64,000 nucleotides of DNA from Nocardioides ochotonae (GTDB lineage Bacteria; Actinomycetota; Actinomycetes; Propionibacteriales; Nocardioidaceae). Every line of letters starts with the position of its first letter. Position 1 is the stretch's first letter. The translations under genes and the position numbers were made by a program. A model generated the notes under the pieces. That model did not search any database and was not told where the DNA came from. It saw nothing but the letters and a program-made list of their open reading frames with translations. The DNA lies in assembly GCF_011420305.2 (NCBI RefSeq), contig NZ_CP061769.1:496001-560000 (forward strand), given 5' to 3'. Shown one piece after another: positions 37,578 through 47,944 of this stretch.

Positions 37578-38836
37578 GCGAGCCGCTGCTGCGGGTGCTG
37601 ACCCAGATGCGCAGCCACCTGCTCGACCCCGACAGCCTGGTGCGCGCCGTCGCCTCGGGACGCCAGAAGGGCTCCCAGCCGCGCTGGCGCCGCGTCGAGC
37701 TGCGCTACGTCGACCTCAAGGCCGGCCGGCACCTGCAGATCACCTCCTACGACCAGACCCAGGCCCACACGGCCAACTACCCGGTCGGTCCCGACGGGGT
37801 GAGCGACGCGGCCCGCGCGGCCGTGGACGAGGTCATCGACGAGCCGTTCGGCAACTGGCACGTCGAGACCACCACCCAGAGCCACCAGGTGCGGGTCACC
37901 AAGAAGCTCGAGGCGTTGCTGCACACCACCGACCGGGAGACCCCGGTCGCGGTCGAGCGTGGCCACGACCGGGACAAGCAACGGCTGCTGGCCGAGGACG
38001 ACCCGCTGTTCCGGGCGCTCGGCCTCACCGACGCCCAGGGCCGGCTCAAGCCGAGCCGGCAGGCCAAGTACCGCCAGGTCGAGGAGTTCCTGCGCCTGCT
38101 GGACTCCTCGATCAGCGACGCGCTCGCCAAGGGCCAGCTGCGCCGCCCCACCGCCGAGGACCCGCTGCGCGTGGTGGACCTGGGCTGCGGCAACGCCTAC
38201 CTCACCTTCGCCGCCCAGCGCTTCCTCACCTCCGTGCGCGACCTGCCCGTCGTGGTGACCGGCGTGGACGTCAAGGAGCAGTCGCGCGAGCACAACACCG
38301 CGGTGGCACGCGAGCTCGGCGTCGACGCGGAGTTCGTGGTCGGCAGCATCGATGGCGTGCAGCTTGACCGGGCGCCCGACGTGGTGCTCGCCCTGCACGC
38401 GTGCGACACCGCCACCGACGAGGCGCTCGCCCGCGCGGTCGAGTGGGGCGCCCAGCTGGTGCTGGCCGCGCCCTGCTGCCACCACGACATCGCCGCGCAG
38501 CTGCGCCGGGCGCCCACCCCCGCGCCGTACGCGCAGCTGACCCGGCACGGCATCCTGCGCGAGCGGCTGGCCGACACCCTCACCGACGGGATCCGCGCCA
38601 CCCTGATGCGGCTGCAGGGCTACCGCGTCGACGTCGTGCAGTTCGTCGAGAGCCAGCACACGCCGCGCAACACGCTGCTGCGGGCGGTGCGCACCGGATC
38701 GCCGGTCAAGGGCGGGAGCCTGCGCACCGAGTACGACGACCTGGTGCGCACCTGGGCGGTCCGTCCGCGCCTCGCGGTGCTGCTCGACGAGCTGCCCGCC
38801 GAGCAGACGAGCGAGGATGCGCCGGCCCCGGCCTGA
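37574..38836 (+). CDS. Methyltransf_32-type SAM-dependent methyltransferase
   Basis: A 420-residue protein. After about 180 residues without a recognised fold comes a class I methyltransferase domain: VVDLGCGNAYLTFAAQRF (motif I), VTGVDVKEQSREHN (motif II). Then LHACDTATDEALARAVEW and LAAPCCHHDIAAQL, the hallmark of the Methyltransf_32 (METTL25/GSTCD-like) family. The Cys-Cys-His-His cluster is conserved in this group. The substrate in bacteria is unknown. It starts at GTG 37574, overlapping the microprotein stop, and overlaps the next gene by 20 nt. Confidence 0.8.
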   Translation: MSEPLLRVLTQMRSHLLDPDSLVRAVASGRQKGSQPRWRRVELRYVDLKAGRHLQITSYDQTQAHTANYPVGPDGVSDAARAAVDEVIDEPFGNWHVETTTQSHQVRVTKKLEALLHTTDRETPVAVERGHDRDKQRLLAEDDPLFRALGLTDAQGRLKPSRQAKYRQVEEFLRLLDSSISDALAKGQLRRPTAEDPLRVVDLGCGNAYLTFAAQRFLTSVRDLPVVVTGVDVKEQSREHNTAVARELGVDAEFVVGSIDGVQLDRAPDVVLALHACDTATDEALARAVEWGAQLVLAAPCCHHDIAAQLRRAPTPAPYAQLTRHGILRERLADTLTDGIRATLMRLQGYRVDVVQFVESQHTPRNTLLRAVRTGSPVKGGSLRTEYDDLVRTWAVRPRLAVLLDELPAEQTSEDAPAPA

Positions 38837-39824
38837 GCGCGCCCTCGCGCTCCTGGTCGCGGTGCCGTTCGCCCTGGGCGCGGCCGCCGCGCCCCCGGAC
38901 GAGCGCGACGTCGTCGTCGAGATCGCCGATCCCGCGATCACCGAGGCCAGCGGCCTGGTGGTGGTCGACGGCGACCTGGTGGTCGTCAACGACTCCGGCG
39001 ACGGCGGGCGGGTCTTCGTGGTCGACCCGGTGAGCGGCAGGACCGTCGGGACCACCAGCTGGGCCGAGGCACCGCGCGACACCGAGGCCCTCGCCCCGGC
39101 CGGCGCCGGGCACGTCTGGGTCGGCGACATCGGCGACAACCGGCGGGTCCGCGAGTCCGTCACCCTGCTGCGGGTCCCGGTGGGACGCGGGGACCGGACC
39201 GTCGAGCCGGAGGCCTACGAGCTGGTCTACCCCGACGGCGCCCGCGACGCCGAGACGCTGGTGGCGCACCCGGGCACCGGGCAGCTGCTCGTGGTCTCCA
39301 AGGAGGTCCTCGGCGGCAGCGTGTACGCCGTGCCGCGCCGCCTCGACGCGGACCGGCCGAACCGGCTGCGCCGCCTGGCACCGGGGCCGGCGTTCGCCAC
39401 CGACGGCGCGTTCTGGCCCGACGGCCGGCACCTGCTGGTGCGCGGCTACAGCGGCGCGACGCTGCTCAGCTGGCCGACCCTGGAGCGGGTCGCCTCCGTC
39501 GCGCTGCCGTCGCAGCGTCAGGGCGAGGCGATCGCGGTGGGCGAGGACGACGAGGTGCTGGTGCTCTCCGAGGGGCTGCACGAGCCGGTGCTGCGCGTCG
39601 AGCTGTCGCCGGAGGTGCGCGCCGCGCCGGACCCGGCCCCGGCGACCGCCTCGGTCGCGCCCGAGCCGGGCACCGACACCGAGGTGTCGCGTGAGGACCC
39701 GGCCCCGTCCGACCCCGCCGACGCCGAGGACCGGCCCGCCTGGCCGTGGTTCCTGGGCGGCTGGGTGGGCCTGGGCGTGCTGGTCCTGCTGCTGCGCTGG
39801 CTGTGGGGTCGCCCCCGCCGCTGA
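38817..39824 (+). CDS. Secreted propeller-like protein with C-terminal anchor
   Basis: A 335-residue protein with a signal peptide (MRRPRPERALALLVAVPFAL) and a repeated beta-strand region of about 230 residues resembling a propeller (EASGLVVVDGDLVVVNDSGD, HVWVGDIGDNR). An acidic Pro/Ala linker precedes a C-terminal membrane segment (GWVGLGVLVLLLRWLWG) with a positive tail. It is therefore likely an extracytoplasmic protein tethered to the membrane. The IGDNR motif recurs in actinobacterial proteins of unknown function. The start overlaps the methyltransferase gene. Confidence 0.7.
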   Translation: MRRPRPERALALLVAVPFALGAAAAPPDERDVVVEIADPAITEASGLVVVDGDLVVVNDSGDGGRVFVVDPVSGRTVGTTSWAEAPRDTEALAPAGAGHVWVGDIGDNRRVRESVTLLRVPVGRGDRTVEPEAYELVYPDGARDAETLVAHPGTGQLLVVSKEVLGGSVYAVPRRLDADRPNRLRRLAPGPAFATDGAFWPDGRHLLVRGYSGATLLSWPTLERVASVALPSQRQGEAIAVGEDDEVLVLSEGLHEPVLRVELSPEVRAAPDPAPATASVAPEPGTDTEVSREDPAPSDPADAEDRPAWPWFLGGWVGLGVLVLLLRWLWGRPRR

Positions 39825-39927
39825 CCCTCCTCCCGCCGAGTCGGCGGTTGTGGCGCGCGGCGTACCGGCTCGACAGCCGGAGGCCTCGCGCCCCGAGGGG
39901 GCGGGTTTGCGCCGTCGGGGGCGTGGC

Positions 39928-39933
39928 TACTTT
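39928..39933 (+). promoter_or_regulatory. Candidate leaderless -10 box of topoisomerase IB
   Basis: TACTTT is 6 nt before the GTG at 39940. It supports that GTG as the start among several in-frame possibilities. Confidence 0.45.
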
Positions 39934-39939
39934 TCCGGC

Positions 39940-40941
39940 GTGCCCCGACTGCGCCGTACCTCTCCCGACCAGCCGGGTTGGACCCGGCGGCGGGCCGGGC
40001 GCGGCTTCGTCCACCTCGACCAGCACGGTGCCCGGCTTGACGACGAGGACGTCGAGCGGGTCCGCGACCTGGTGATCCCGCCGGCGTGGACCGACGTGTG
40101 GGTCACCCCGCATGCGAACGGCCACCTTCAGGCGGTCGGCACCGACGCGGCCGGACGGCGCCAGTACCTCTACCACCCGGCCTGGCGCGAGCGCCGTGAC
40201 GCCGAGAAGTTCGACCGGATGCTCGCCTTCGGTGCCGCGCTGGCCTCCGCGCGCGAGGTCGTGGTGACCGACCTCGGCATGACCGGCATGCCGCTCGAGC
40301 GCGCGTGCGCCGCGGCCGTGCGACTGCTCGACCTGGGCTACTTCCGCATCGGCAACGACGTCTACACCGACACCAACGGCAGCTTCGGGCTGACCACCCT
40401 GGAGCGCCGCCACGTGCGCCGGCGCCAGGACCGGCTGGTCTTCGGGTTCGTCGGCAAGTCCGGGGTGGAGCACCGCATCGAGATCGACGACGAGGTCGTC
40501 GTGCAGACGATCGAGGAGATGCGCCGGCGCCGGGGCGAGGGCCGGCTGCTGTCCTACCGCGAGGGTCGCAGCTGGCGAGACCTGCTGCCCACGCTGGTCA
40601 ACGAGTACATCCGGAGCTCCACCGGCATCGAGGCCACCGCGAAGGACTTCCGCACCTGGCACGCCACCGTGCTGGCCGCCGCGGCGCTGGCCGAGACCGA
40701 GGAGCCCGGGAAGTCGCAGGCCTCGCGGCGCCGGGCGGTGAGCACCGCGATGAAGGAGGTGTCCAGCTTCCTGGGCAACACCCCGACGCTGGCCCGCTCC
40801 TCCTACGTCGACCCCCGCGTCGTCGAGGCCTACGAGCAGGGGCGCACGATCAACGGCGCCACCCGAGCCGACTACGACACCCCCGATGAGCGCCAGGCGG
40901 CCCTGGAGGCCGCGACGCTCGAGCTGCTGCGAGAGGACTGA
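39940..40941 (+). CDS. DNA topoisomerase IB
   Basis: A 333-residue poxvirus-like bacterial topoisomerase IB that relaxes supercoils through a 3'-phosphotyrosine intermediate. Predicted catalytic residues are Arg136 (YFRIGND), Lys173 (GKSG), Arg238 (KDFRTWHA), Asn280 (LGNTPT) and the nucleophile Tyr289 (SSYVDPRV). Asn instead of His at the fourth position is also found in the Deinococcus enzyme. The N-terminal domain includes IPPAWTDVWVTPHANGHLQA. It is cotranscribed with a macro-domain gene, whose ATG is 2 nt after its stop. Confidence 0.93.
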   Translation: MPRLRRTSPDQPGWTRRRAGRGFVHLDQHGARLDDEDVERVRDLVIPPAWTDVWVTPHANGHLQAVGTDAAGRRQYLYHPAWRERRDAEKFDRMLAFGAALASAREVVVTDLGMTGMPLERACAAAVRLLDLGYFRIGNDVYTDTNGSFGLTTLERRHVRRRQDRLVFGFVGKSGVEHRIEIDDEVVVQTIEEMRRRRGEGRLLSYREGRSWRDLLPTLVNEYIRSSTGIEATAKDFRTWHATVLAAAALAETEEPGKSQASRRRAVSTAMKEVSSFLGNTPTLARSSYVDPRVVEAYEQGRTINGATRADYDTPDERQAALEAATLELLRED

Positions 40942-40943
40942 GG

Positions 40944-43841
<2,898 letters not shown>

Positions 43842-43863
43842 GCGCGCGCAGCCCGCGGCCCGC

Positions 43864-44781
43864 TCAGCCCTCAGCCCGCTCAGCCCGCGCGGCCTGGAGC
43901 CGCCGCTGGCGGCCGACGAACCGGATCGAGGAGCGGGCGACCAGGGCGGGGGAGAGCCGCCCGAGGCGCCAGACCACCCGGGCCTGGCGCGGGGTGACCA
44001 GCAGCGGCCGGTCCGCGGCCACCGCCGCGAGCGCCTGCTCGGCCAGCACGTCGGGGTCCAGCGCGCGGCGTACGCCCTGGCCCTTGAGGTAGTAGTCGCG
44101 ACCACGGAACCGGCCGAGCTCGCCCTTCTCCAGCAGCGGTGTCTCCACGGCCGAGGGGCAGATCGCGGTCACCCCGACGCCCTTCGCGGCCGCCTCCGAG
44201 CGCAGCGCGAGCGAGAGCCCGACGACCGCGTGCTTGGTCGCGACGTAGGAGGTGATCAGCCCGGCCGCCATCAGCCCGCCCATGGAGGCGGTGTTGACGA
44301 TGTGGCCGCCGCGCCCGCCGGCCGCTCCCTGGCGCACCATCAGCGGGTACGCCGCGTGCACGCCGTGCACCACGCCGCGCAGGTTGACGTCGATGATCGC
44401 GTTCCACTGCTCGAGGGTGAGGTCCTCGGTCTCCCCGCCGAAGGTGATCCCGGCGTTGTTGAACATCAGGTCGAGGCGCCCGTGCTCGTCGACGACCTCG
44501 TGCACGAGCGCGGCCACCGCCGCGGCGTCGGTGACGTCCAGCGCGGCCGGCCGGGCGGTGCCCGGTCCGGACTCGGGGCCCGCAAGTCCGACGGAGACGC
44601 GGGTCGCGGCGTCCGCGTCGAGATCGGCCAGGACGACGTGCGCCCCGGCCCCGACGAGCGCGCGGGCGAGGGCTGCGCCGACCCCGGAGCCGGCGCCGGT
44701 GACGATCGCGCTGCAGCCGGCGTACCGCCCGCCGTGGGGGAGCGCGGACGTCGGGCCGGGTGTGGGCTGGGTCACAGACAT
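43864..44781 (-). CDS. Short-chain dehydrogenase/reductase
   Basis: A 305-residue SDR. The NAD(P)-binding TGAGSGVGAALARAL is at about residues 29-43, FNNAGITFGGETEDL follows, and the catalytic YVATKHAV keeps Tyr-x-x-x-Lys. A C-terminal extension of about 60 residues (LLVTPRQARVVWRLGRL) is common in actinobacterial ketoreductase-like SDRs acting on lipids or ketones. The ATG at 44781 follows CACACT with 6 nt. It is divergent from pdxH with 84 nt between the starts. Confidence 0.85.
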   Translation of the reverse strand: MSVTQPTPGPTSALPHGGRYAGCSAIVTGAGSGVGAALARALVGAGAHVVLADLDADAATRVSVGLAGPESGPGTARPAALDVTDAAAVAALVHEVVDEHGRLDLMFNNAGITFGGETEDLTLEQWNAIIDVNLRGVVHGVHAAYPLMVRQGAAGGRGGHIVNTASMGGLMAAGLITSYVATKHAVVGLSLALRSEAAAKGVGVTAICPSAVETPLLEKGELGRFRGRDYYLKGQGVRRALDPDVLAEQALAAVAADRPLLVTPRQARVVWRLGRLSPALVARSSIRFVGRQRRLQAARAERAEG

Positions 44782-44853
44782 GCGGGGAGTGTGCCAGTCC
44801 CCGCCCGCGGGCGGGAGGGGTTCGTGGCGGGGGCCGGGTGCACGGGGCGTGGC

Positions 44854-44859
44854 TAGGGT
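44854..44859 (+). promoter_or_regulatory. Candidate leaderless -10 box of pdxH
   Basis: TAGGGT is 6 nt before the pdxH ATG at 44866, the same hexamer as before the MaoC operon. Confidence 0.45.
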
Positions 44860-44865
44860 CGGAGC

Positions 44866-45564
44866 ATGAGTCGCGAGTCGCCCCTTCCCGACCTCGCCGC
44901 CCTGCGCGAGGAGTACGCCGCGGGCGGTCTCGCCGAGGGTGACCTCGCCGCCGACCCGATGACGATGTTCCGCGCCTGGCTGGCCGAGGCGCTCGCCGCC
45001 GGCCTCTACGAGCCGACCGGGATGGTCGTCTCCTCGGTCGGCGCCGACGGTGCGCCGTCGTCGCGGATGGTGCTGCTCAAGGGGCTGCGCCCCGAGGTGG
45101 CCGTCGGGCCAGAGGGGGCGGCCGGGCAAGAGGCGCCGGGCTTCGTCTTCTTCACCAACCGCGAGTCGCGCAAGGGCGGCGAGCTGGGCGCCGAGCCGCG
45201 GTGCTCGCTGCTGTTCCCCTGGCACCCGCTGGAGCGCCAGGTCCGCGTCGACGGGGTGGCCGAGCCGCTGCCCCGCGCCGAGGTGGAGGCCTACTTCGCG
45301 GGCCGTCCGCGCGGCTCCCAGCTCGGCGCCTGGGCCTCGCCGCAGTCGCGGGTCGTCGCCGGGCGCGAGGCCCTCGCCGCGGCGTACGACGAGGTCAGCG
45401 CGCGCTTCGAGGGCCGCGACGTGCCGGTGCCCGCGCACTGGGGCGGCTTCGTGGTGCGGCCCGAGTCGGTGGAGTTCTGGCAGGGCCGGCCCGGTCGGAT
45501 GCACGACCGGCTGGTCTACCGCCGCGCCGGCACCGGCTGGCGCACCGAGCGGCTCGCGCCCTAG
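44866..45564 (+). CDS. pdxH: Pyridoxamine 5'-phosphate oxidase
   Basis: A 232-residue FMN enzyme that makes pyridoxal 5'-phosphate from the pyridoxine or pyridoxamine phosphate. Motifs: DPMTMFRAWLAEALAAG, PSSRMVLLKGL (FMN binding), FVFFTNRESRKGGEL, and C-terminal FWQGRPGRMHDRLVY plus WRTERLAP, the classic PdxH ending. A slightly longer loop (VAVGPEGAAGQEA) follows the FMN strand. It is a single gene between a divergent SDR and the TetR regulator. Confidence 0.93.
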   Translation: MSRESPLPDLAALREEYAAGGLAEGDLAADPMTMFRAWLAEALAAGLYEPTGMVVSSVGADGAPSSRMVLLKGLRPEVAVGPEGAAGQEAPGFVFFTNRESRKGGELGAEPRCSLLFPWHPLERQVRVDGVAEPLPRAEVEAYFAGRPRGSQLGAWASPQSRVVAGREALAAAYDEVSARFEGRDVPVPAHWGGFVVRPESVEFWQGRPGRMHDRLVYRRAGTGWRTERLAP

Positions 45565-45578
45565 GCGAGGAATCGCGT

Positions 45579-45605
45579 GTGAGTGAGTGCTCACTCACTT
45601 AAGAT
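45579..45605. promoter_or_regulatory. TetR operator palindrome overlapping the promoter
   Basis: GTGAGTGAG (45579-45587) and CTCACTCAC (45590-45598) are perfect 9-bp arms around TG. The -10-like TAAGAT (45600-45605) follows, 7 nt before the TetR start. A dimeric TetR bound here would block polymerase, so autorepression of the TetR-ABC operon is likely. Confidence 0.7.
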
Positions 45606-45612
45606 GGGAACC

Positions 45613-46197
45613 ATGTCGCCACGTGCCGCGCCGATGTCGCCCGAGCAGCGCCGGGCCGCCCTCGTCGAGGCGACCCTCGACCTGCTGCGCTGCCACGGGC
45701 GCGGGGTCACCACCCGCCAGATAGCCACGGCCGCCGGGGTCGCGGAGGGCACGATCTTCCGGGTCTTCGACTCCAAGGACGAGCTGGTCGACGCGGCCAT
45801 CGCCCGGGCGTTCGTGCCCGGCGCCGTCGCCGAGCAGTTGGCCGGCATTGACCGCGGCCTGCCCTTCGAGGAGCGGATGACCCGGGTCGCGGAGATCCTC
45901 CAGCGGCGCTACCGCTCCACCTTCGAGCTGATGGGCCAGCTCGGGCTGGTCACCCCGCCTCCGGGCGCCGAGGGGGACGGCGAGCGGCACCGCCTCGAGG
46001 AGCTGCTCGCGCTCGTCGTCGACGTCATCGGCCCCGACGCCGCCGATCTCGTGGTCCCCGCCGACGAGCTCGCCCACCGCCTGCGGCTGCTGGTCTTCGT
46101 CGGCAGCCACCCCGCTCTCGCCGACGGCCGGCTGCTCACCCCCGAGCAGGCCGTCGACACCGTGCTCCACGGGCTGCACCGCCCCGGAAGGTCGTGA
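45613..46197 (+). CDS. TetR family transcriptional regulator
   Basis: A 194-residue TetR repressor. The helix-turn-helix is seen in VTTRQIATAAGVAEGTIFRVF (about residues 34-54), with the following DSKDELVDAAI. The C-terminal part is the ligand-binding/dimerisation region and is not assignable to a ligand. The ATG at 45613 is selected over two upstream in-frame starts by the TAAGAT box. It is first in an operon with a heterodimeric ABC exporter 4 nt downstream, so it probably senses a substrate of that pump. Confidence 0.88.
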   Translation: MSPRAAPMSPEQRRAALVEATLDLLRCHGRGVTTRQIATAAGVAEGTIFRVFDSKDELVDAAIARAFVPGAVAEQLAGIDRGLPFEERMTRVAEILQRRYRSTFELMGQLGLVTPPPGAEGDGERHRLEELLALVVDVIGPDAADLVVPADELAHRLRLLVFVGSHPALADGRLLTPEQAVDTVLHGLHRPGRS

Positions 46198-46201
46198 CTC
46201 C

Positions 46202-47944
46202 ATGCTGATCCGGCTCCTGCGCGAGCACCTCGCGCCGTACCGCCGCTGGCTGCTCGCCGTCGTCCTGCTCCAGGGCCTCGGCGTGGTCGCCGCGCTCTAC
46301 CTGCCCAGCCTCAACGCCGACATCATCGACAACGGCATCGTCGCCGGGGACACCGGCTACATCGTCCGCGTCGGCGCGGTGATGCTCGGGGTCTCGGCGG
46401 TGCAGCTGCTCGCCTCGGTCGGCTCGGCCTGGTATGGCGCGCGCACCGCGATGAGCCTGGGCCGCGACCTGCGCGGCGCGCTGTTCCACCGGGTGCAGAC
46501 GTTCTCCGCGCGCGAGGTCAACCAGCTCGGCGCACCGTCGCTGATCACACGCACCACCAACGACGTCCAGCAGGTGCAGATGCTGGTGGCGATGGCCTCG
46601 ATCATCGCGGTCACCTCGCCGATCATGATGGTCGGCGGCATCGTGATGGCGCTGCGCGAGGATGCCGGCCTGGGCTGGCTGCTGGGCGTCGTCGTCCCGG
46701 CGCTGTTCGTCGCCGTGGGCTTCGTGGTCAGCCGGATGGTGCCGAGCTTCCGGCTGATGCAGGTGCGCATCGACGCGGTGAACCGGATCCTGCGCGAGCA
46801 GGTGGCCGGGATCCGGGTGGTGCGGGCCTTCGTGCGCGAGCCGTACGAGACCCGCCGCTTCGAGCGCGCCAACGACGACCTCACCGACGTCGCGCTGCGC
46901 GCCGGGCGCTGGATGGCCAGCCTGTTCCCGATCGTGATCCTGCTGGTCAACCTGGGCAGCGTGGCGGTGATCTGGTTCGGCGGGCACCGGGTGGACGCGG
47001 GGGAGACCGGCGTCGGCTCGCTGACTGCGTTCCTCAGCTATCTGATGCTGATCATGATGAGCGTGATGATGGCGACCTTCATGCTGATGCAGGTCCCGCG
47101 CTCCGCGGTCTGCGCGGACCGGATCGCCGAGGTGCTCGACACCCGCACCTCCGTCACCCCGCCGGCCGACCCGGTGCCGCTGGACCCCGCCCGCCGCGGC
47201 TGGCTCGACGTCGAGGGCGTCTCCTTCGCCTACCCCGGTGCCGCCGACCCCGTCGTGTGCGACGTGTCGTTCTCCGCACGTCCCGGGCAGACCGTGGCGG
47301 TGGTCGGCTCCACCGGCTCGGGCAAGACCACCCTGCTCAACCTGCTGGCCCGCCTGGTCGACGCCACCTCCGGCACGGTCCGGGTGGCCGGCACCGACGT
47401 GCGCCAGCTCGACCCCGACGAGCTGTGGTCCGACCTCGGCCTGGTGCCGCAGAAGGCCTGGCTGTTCAGCGGCACCGTGCGCGCCAACCTGCTGCACGGG
47501 CGCCCGGACGCGACCGAGGCCGACCTGTGGGCGGCGCTGGAGGTGGCGCAGGCCCGCGACTTCGTCGAGGCGATGCCCGAGGGGCTCGACGCCCCGGTCA
47601 GCCAGGGCGGGTCGAACTTCTCCGGCGGGCAGCGCCAGCGGCTCGCCATCGCGCGCGCCGTCGTACGACGTCCCTCGCTGTACCTGTTCGACGACTCCTT
47701 CTCCGCGCTCGACGTCGCCACCGACGCGCGGCTGCGGGCGGCGCTGCGCCCGGTCACGACCGAGGCGACCGTGGTGGTCGTCGCGCAGCGGGTCTCCACG
47801 ATCCTCGAGGCCGACCTGATCGTCGTGCTCGACGACGGCCGCGTCGTGGGGCTCGGCACCCACGCCGACCTGGTGCTCGACTGCCCCACCTATCGCGAGA
47901 TCGTCGCCAGCCAGCTGGGCATCGAGGAGGGAGACGCCGCATGA
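46202..47944 (+). CDS. ABC exporter half-transporter with degenerate catalytic site
   Basis: A 580-residue half-transporter: six-span membrane domain (about residues 1-315), then the ATPase domain. Walker A GSTGSGKTT is at about 368, the signature FSGGQRQR is intact. Walker B ends FDDS instead of DE, and the His switch is replaced by Gln (VVAQRVST). It therefore supplies a weak ATP site, like the degenerate subunit of BmrCD-type heterodimers. ATG 46202 is 4 nt after TetR; the stop overlaps the partner gene (ATGA). Multidrug or lipid export is the usual role. Confidence 0.9.
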   Translation: MLIRLLREHLAPYRRWLLAVVLLQGLGVVAALYLPSLNADIIDNGIVAGDTGYIVRVGAVMLGVSAVQLLASVGSAWYGARTAMSLGRDLRGALFHRVQTFSAREVNQLGAPSLITRTTNDVQQVQMLVAMASIIAVTSPIMMVGGIVMALREDAGLGWLLGVVVPALFVAVGFVVSRMVPSFRLMQVRIDAVNRILREQVAGIRVVRAFVREPYETRRFERANDDLTDVALRAGRWMASLFPIVILLVNLGSVAVIWFGGHRVDAGETGVGSLTAFLSYLMLIMMSVMMATFMLMQVPRSAVCADRIAEVLDTRTSVTPPADPVPLDPARRGWLDVEGVSFAYPGAADPVVCDVSFSARPGQTVAVVGSTGSGKTTLLNLLARLVDATSGTVRVAGTDVRQLDPDELWSDLGLVPQKAWLFSGTVRANLLHGRPDATEADLWAALEVAQARDFVEAMPEGLDAPVSQGGSNFSGGQRQRLAIARAVVRRPSLYLFDDSFSALDVATDARLRAALRPVTTEATVVVVAQRVSTILEADLIVVLDDGRVVGLGTHADLVLDCPTYREIVASQLGIEEGDAA

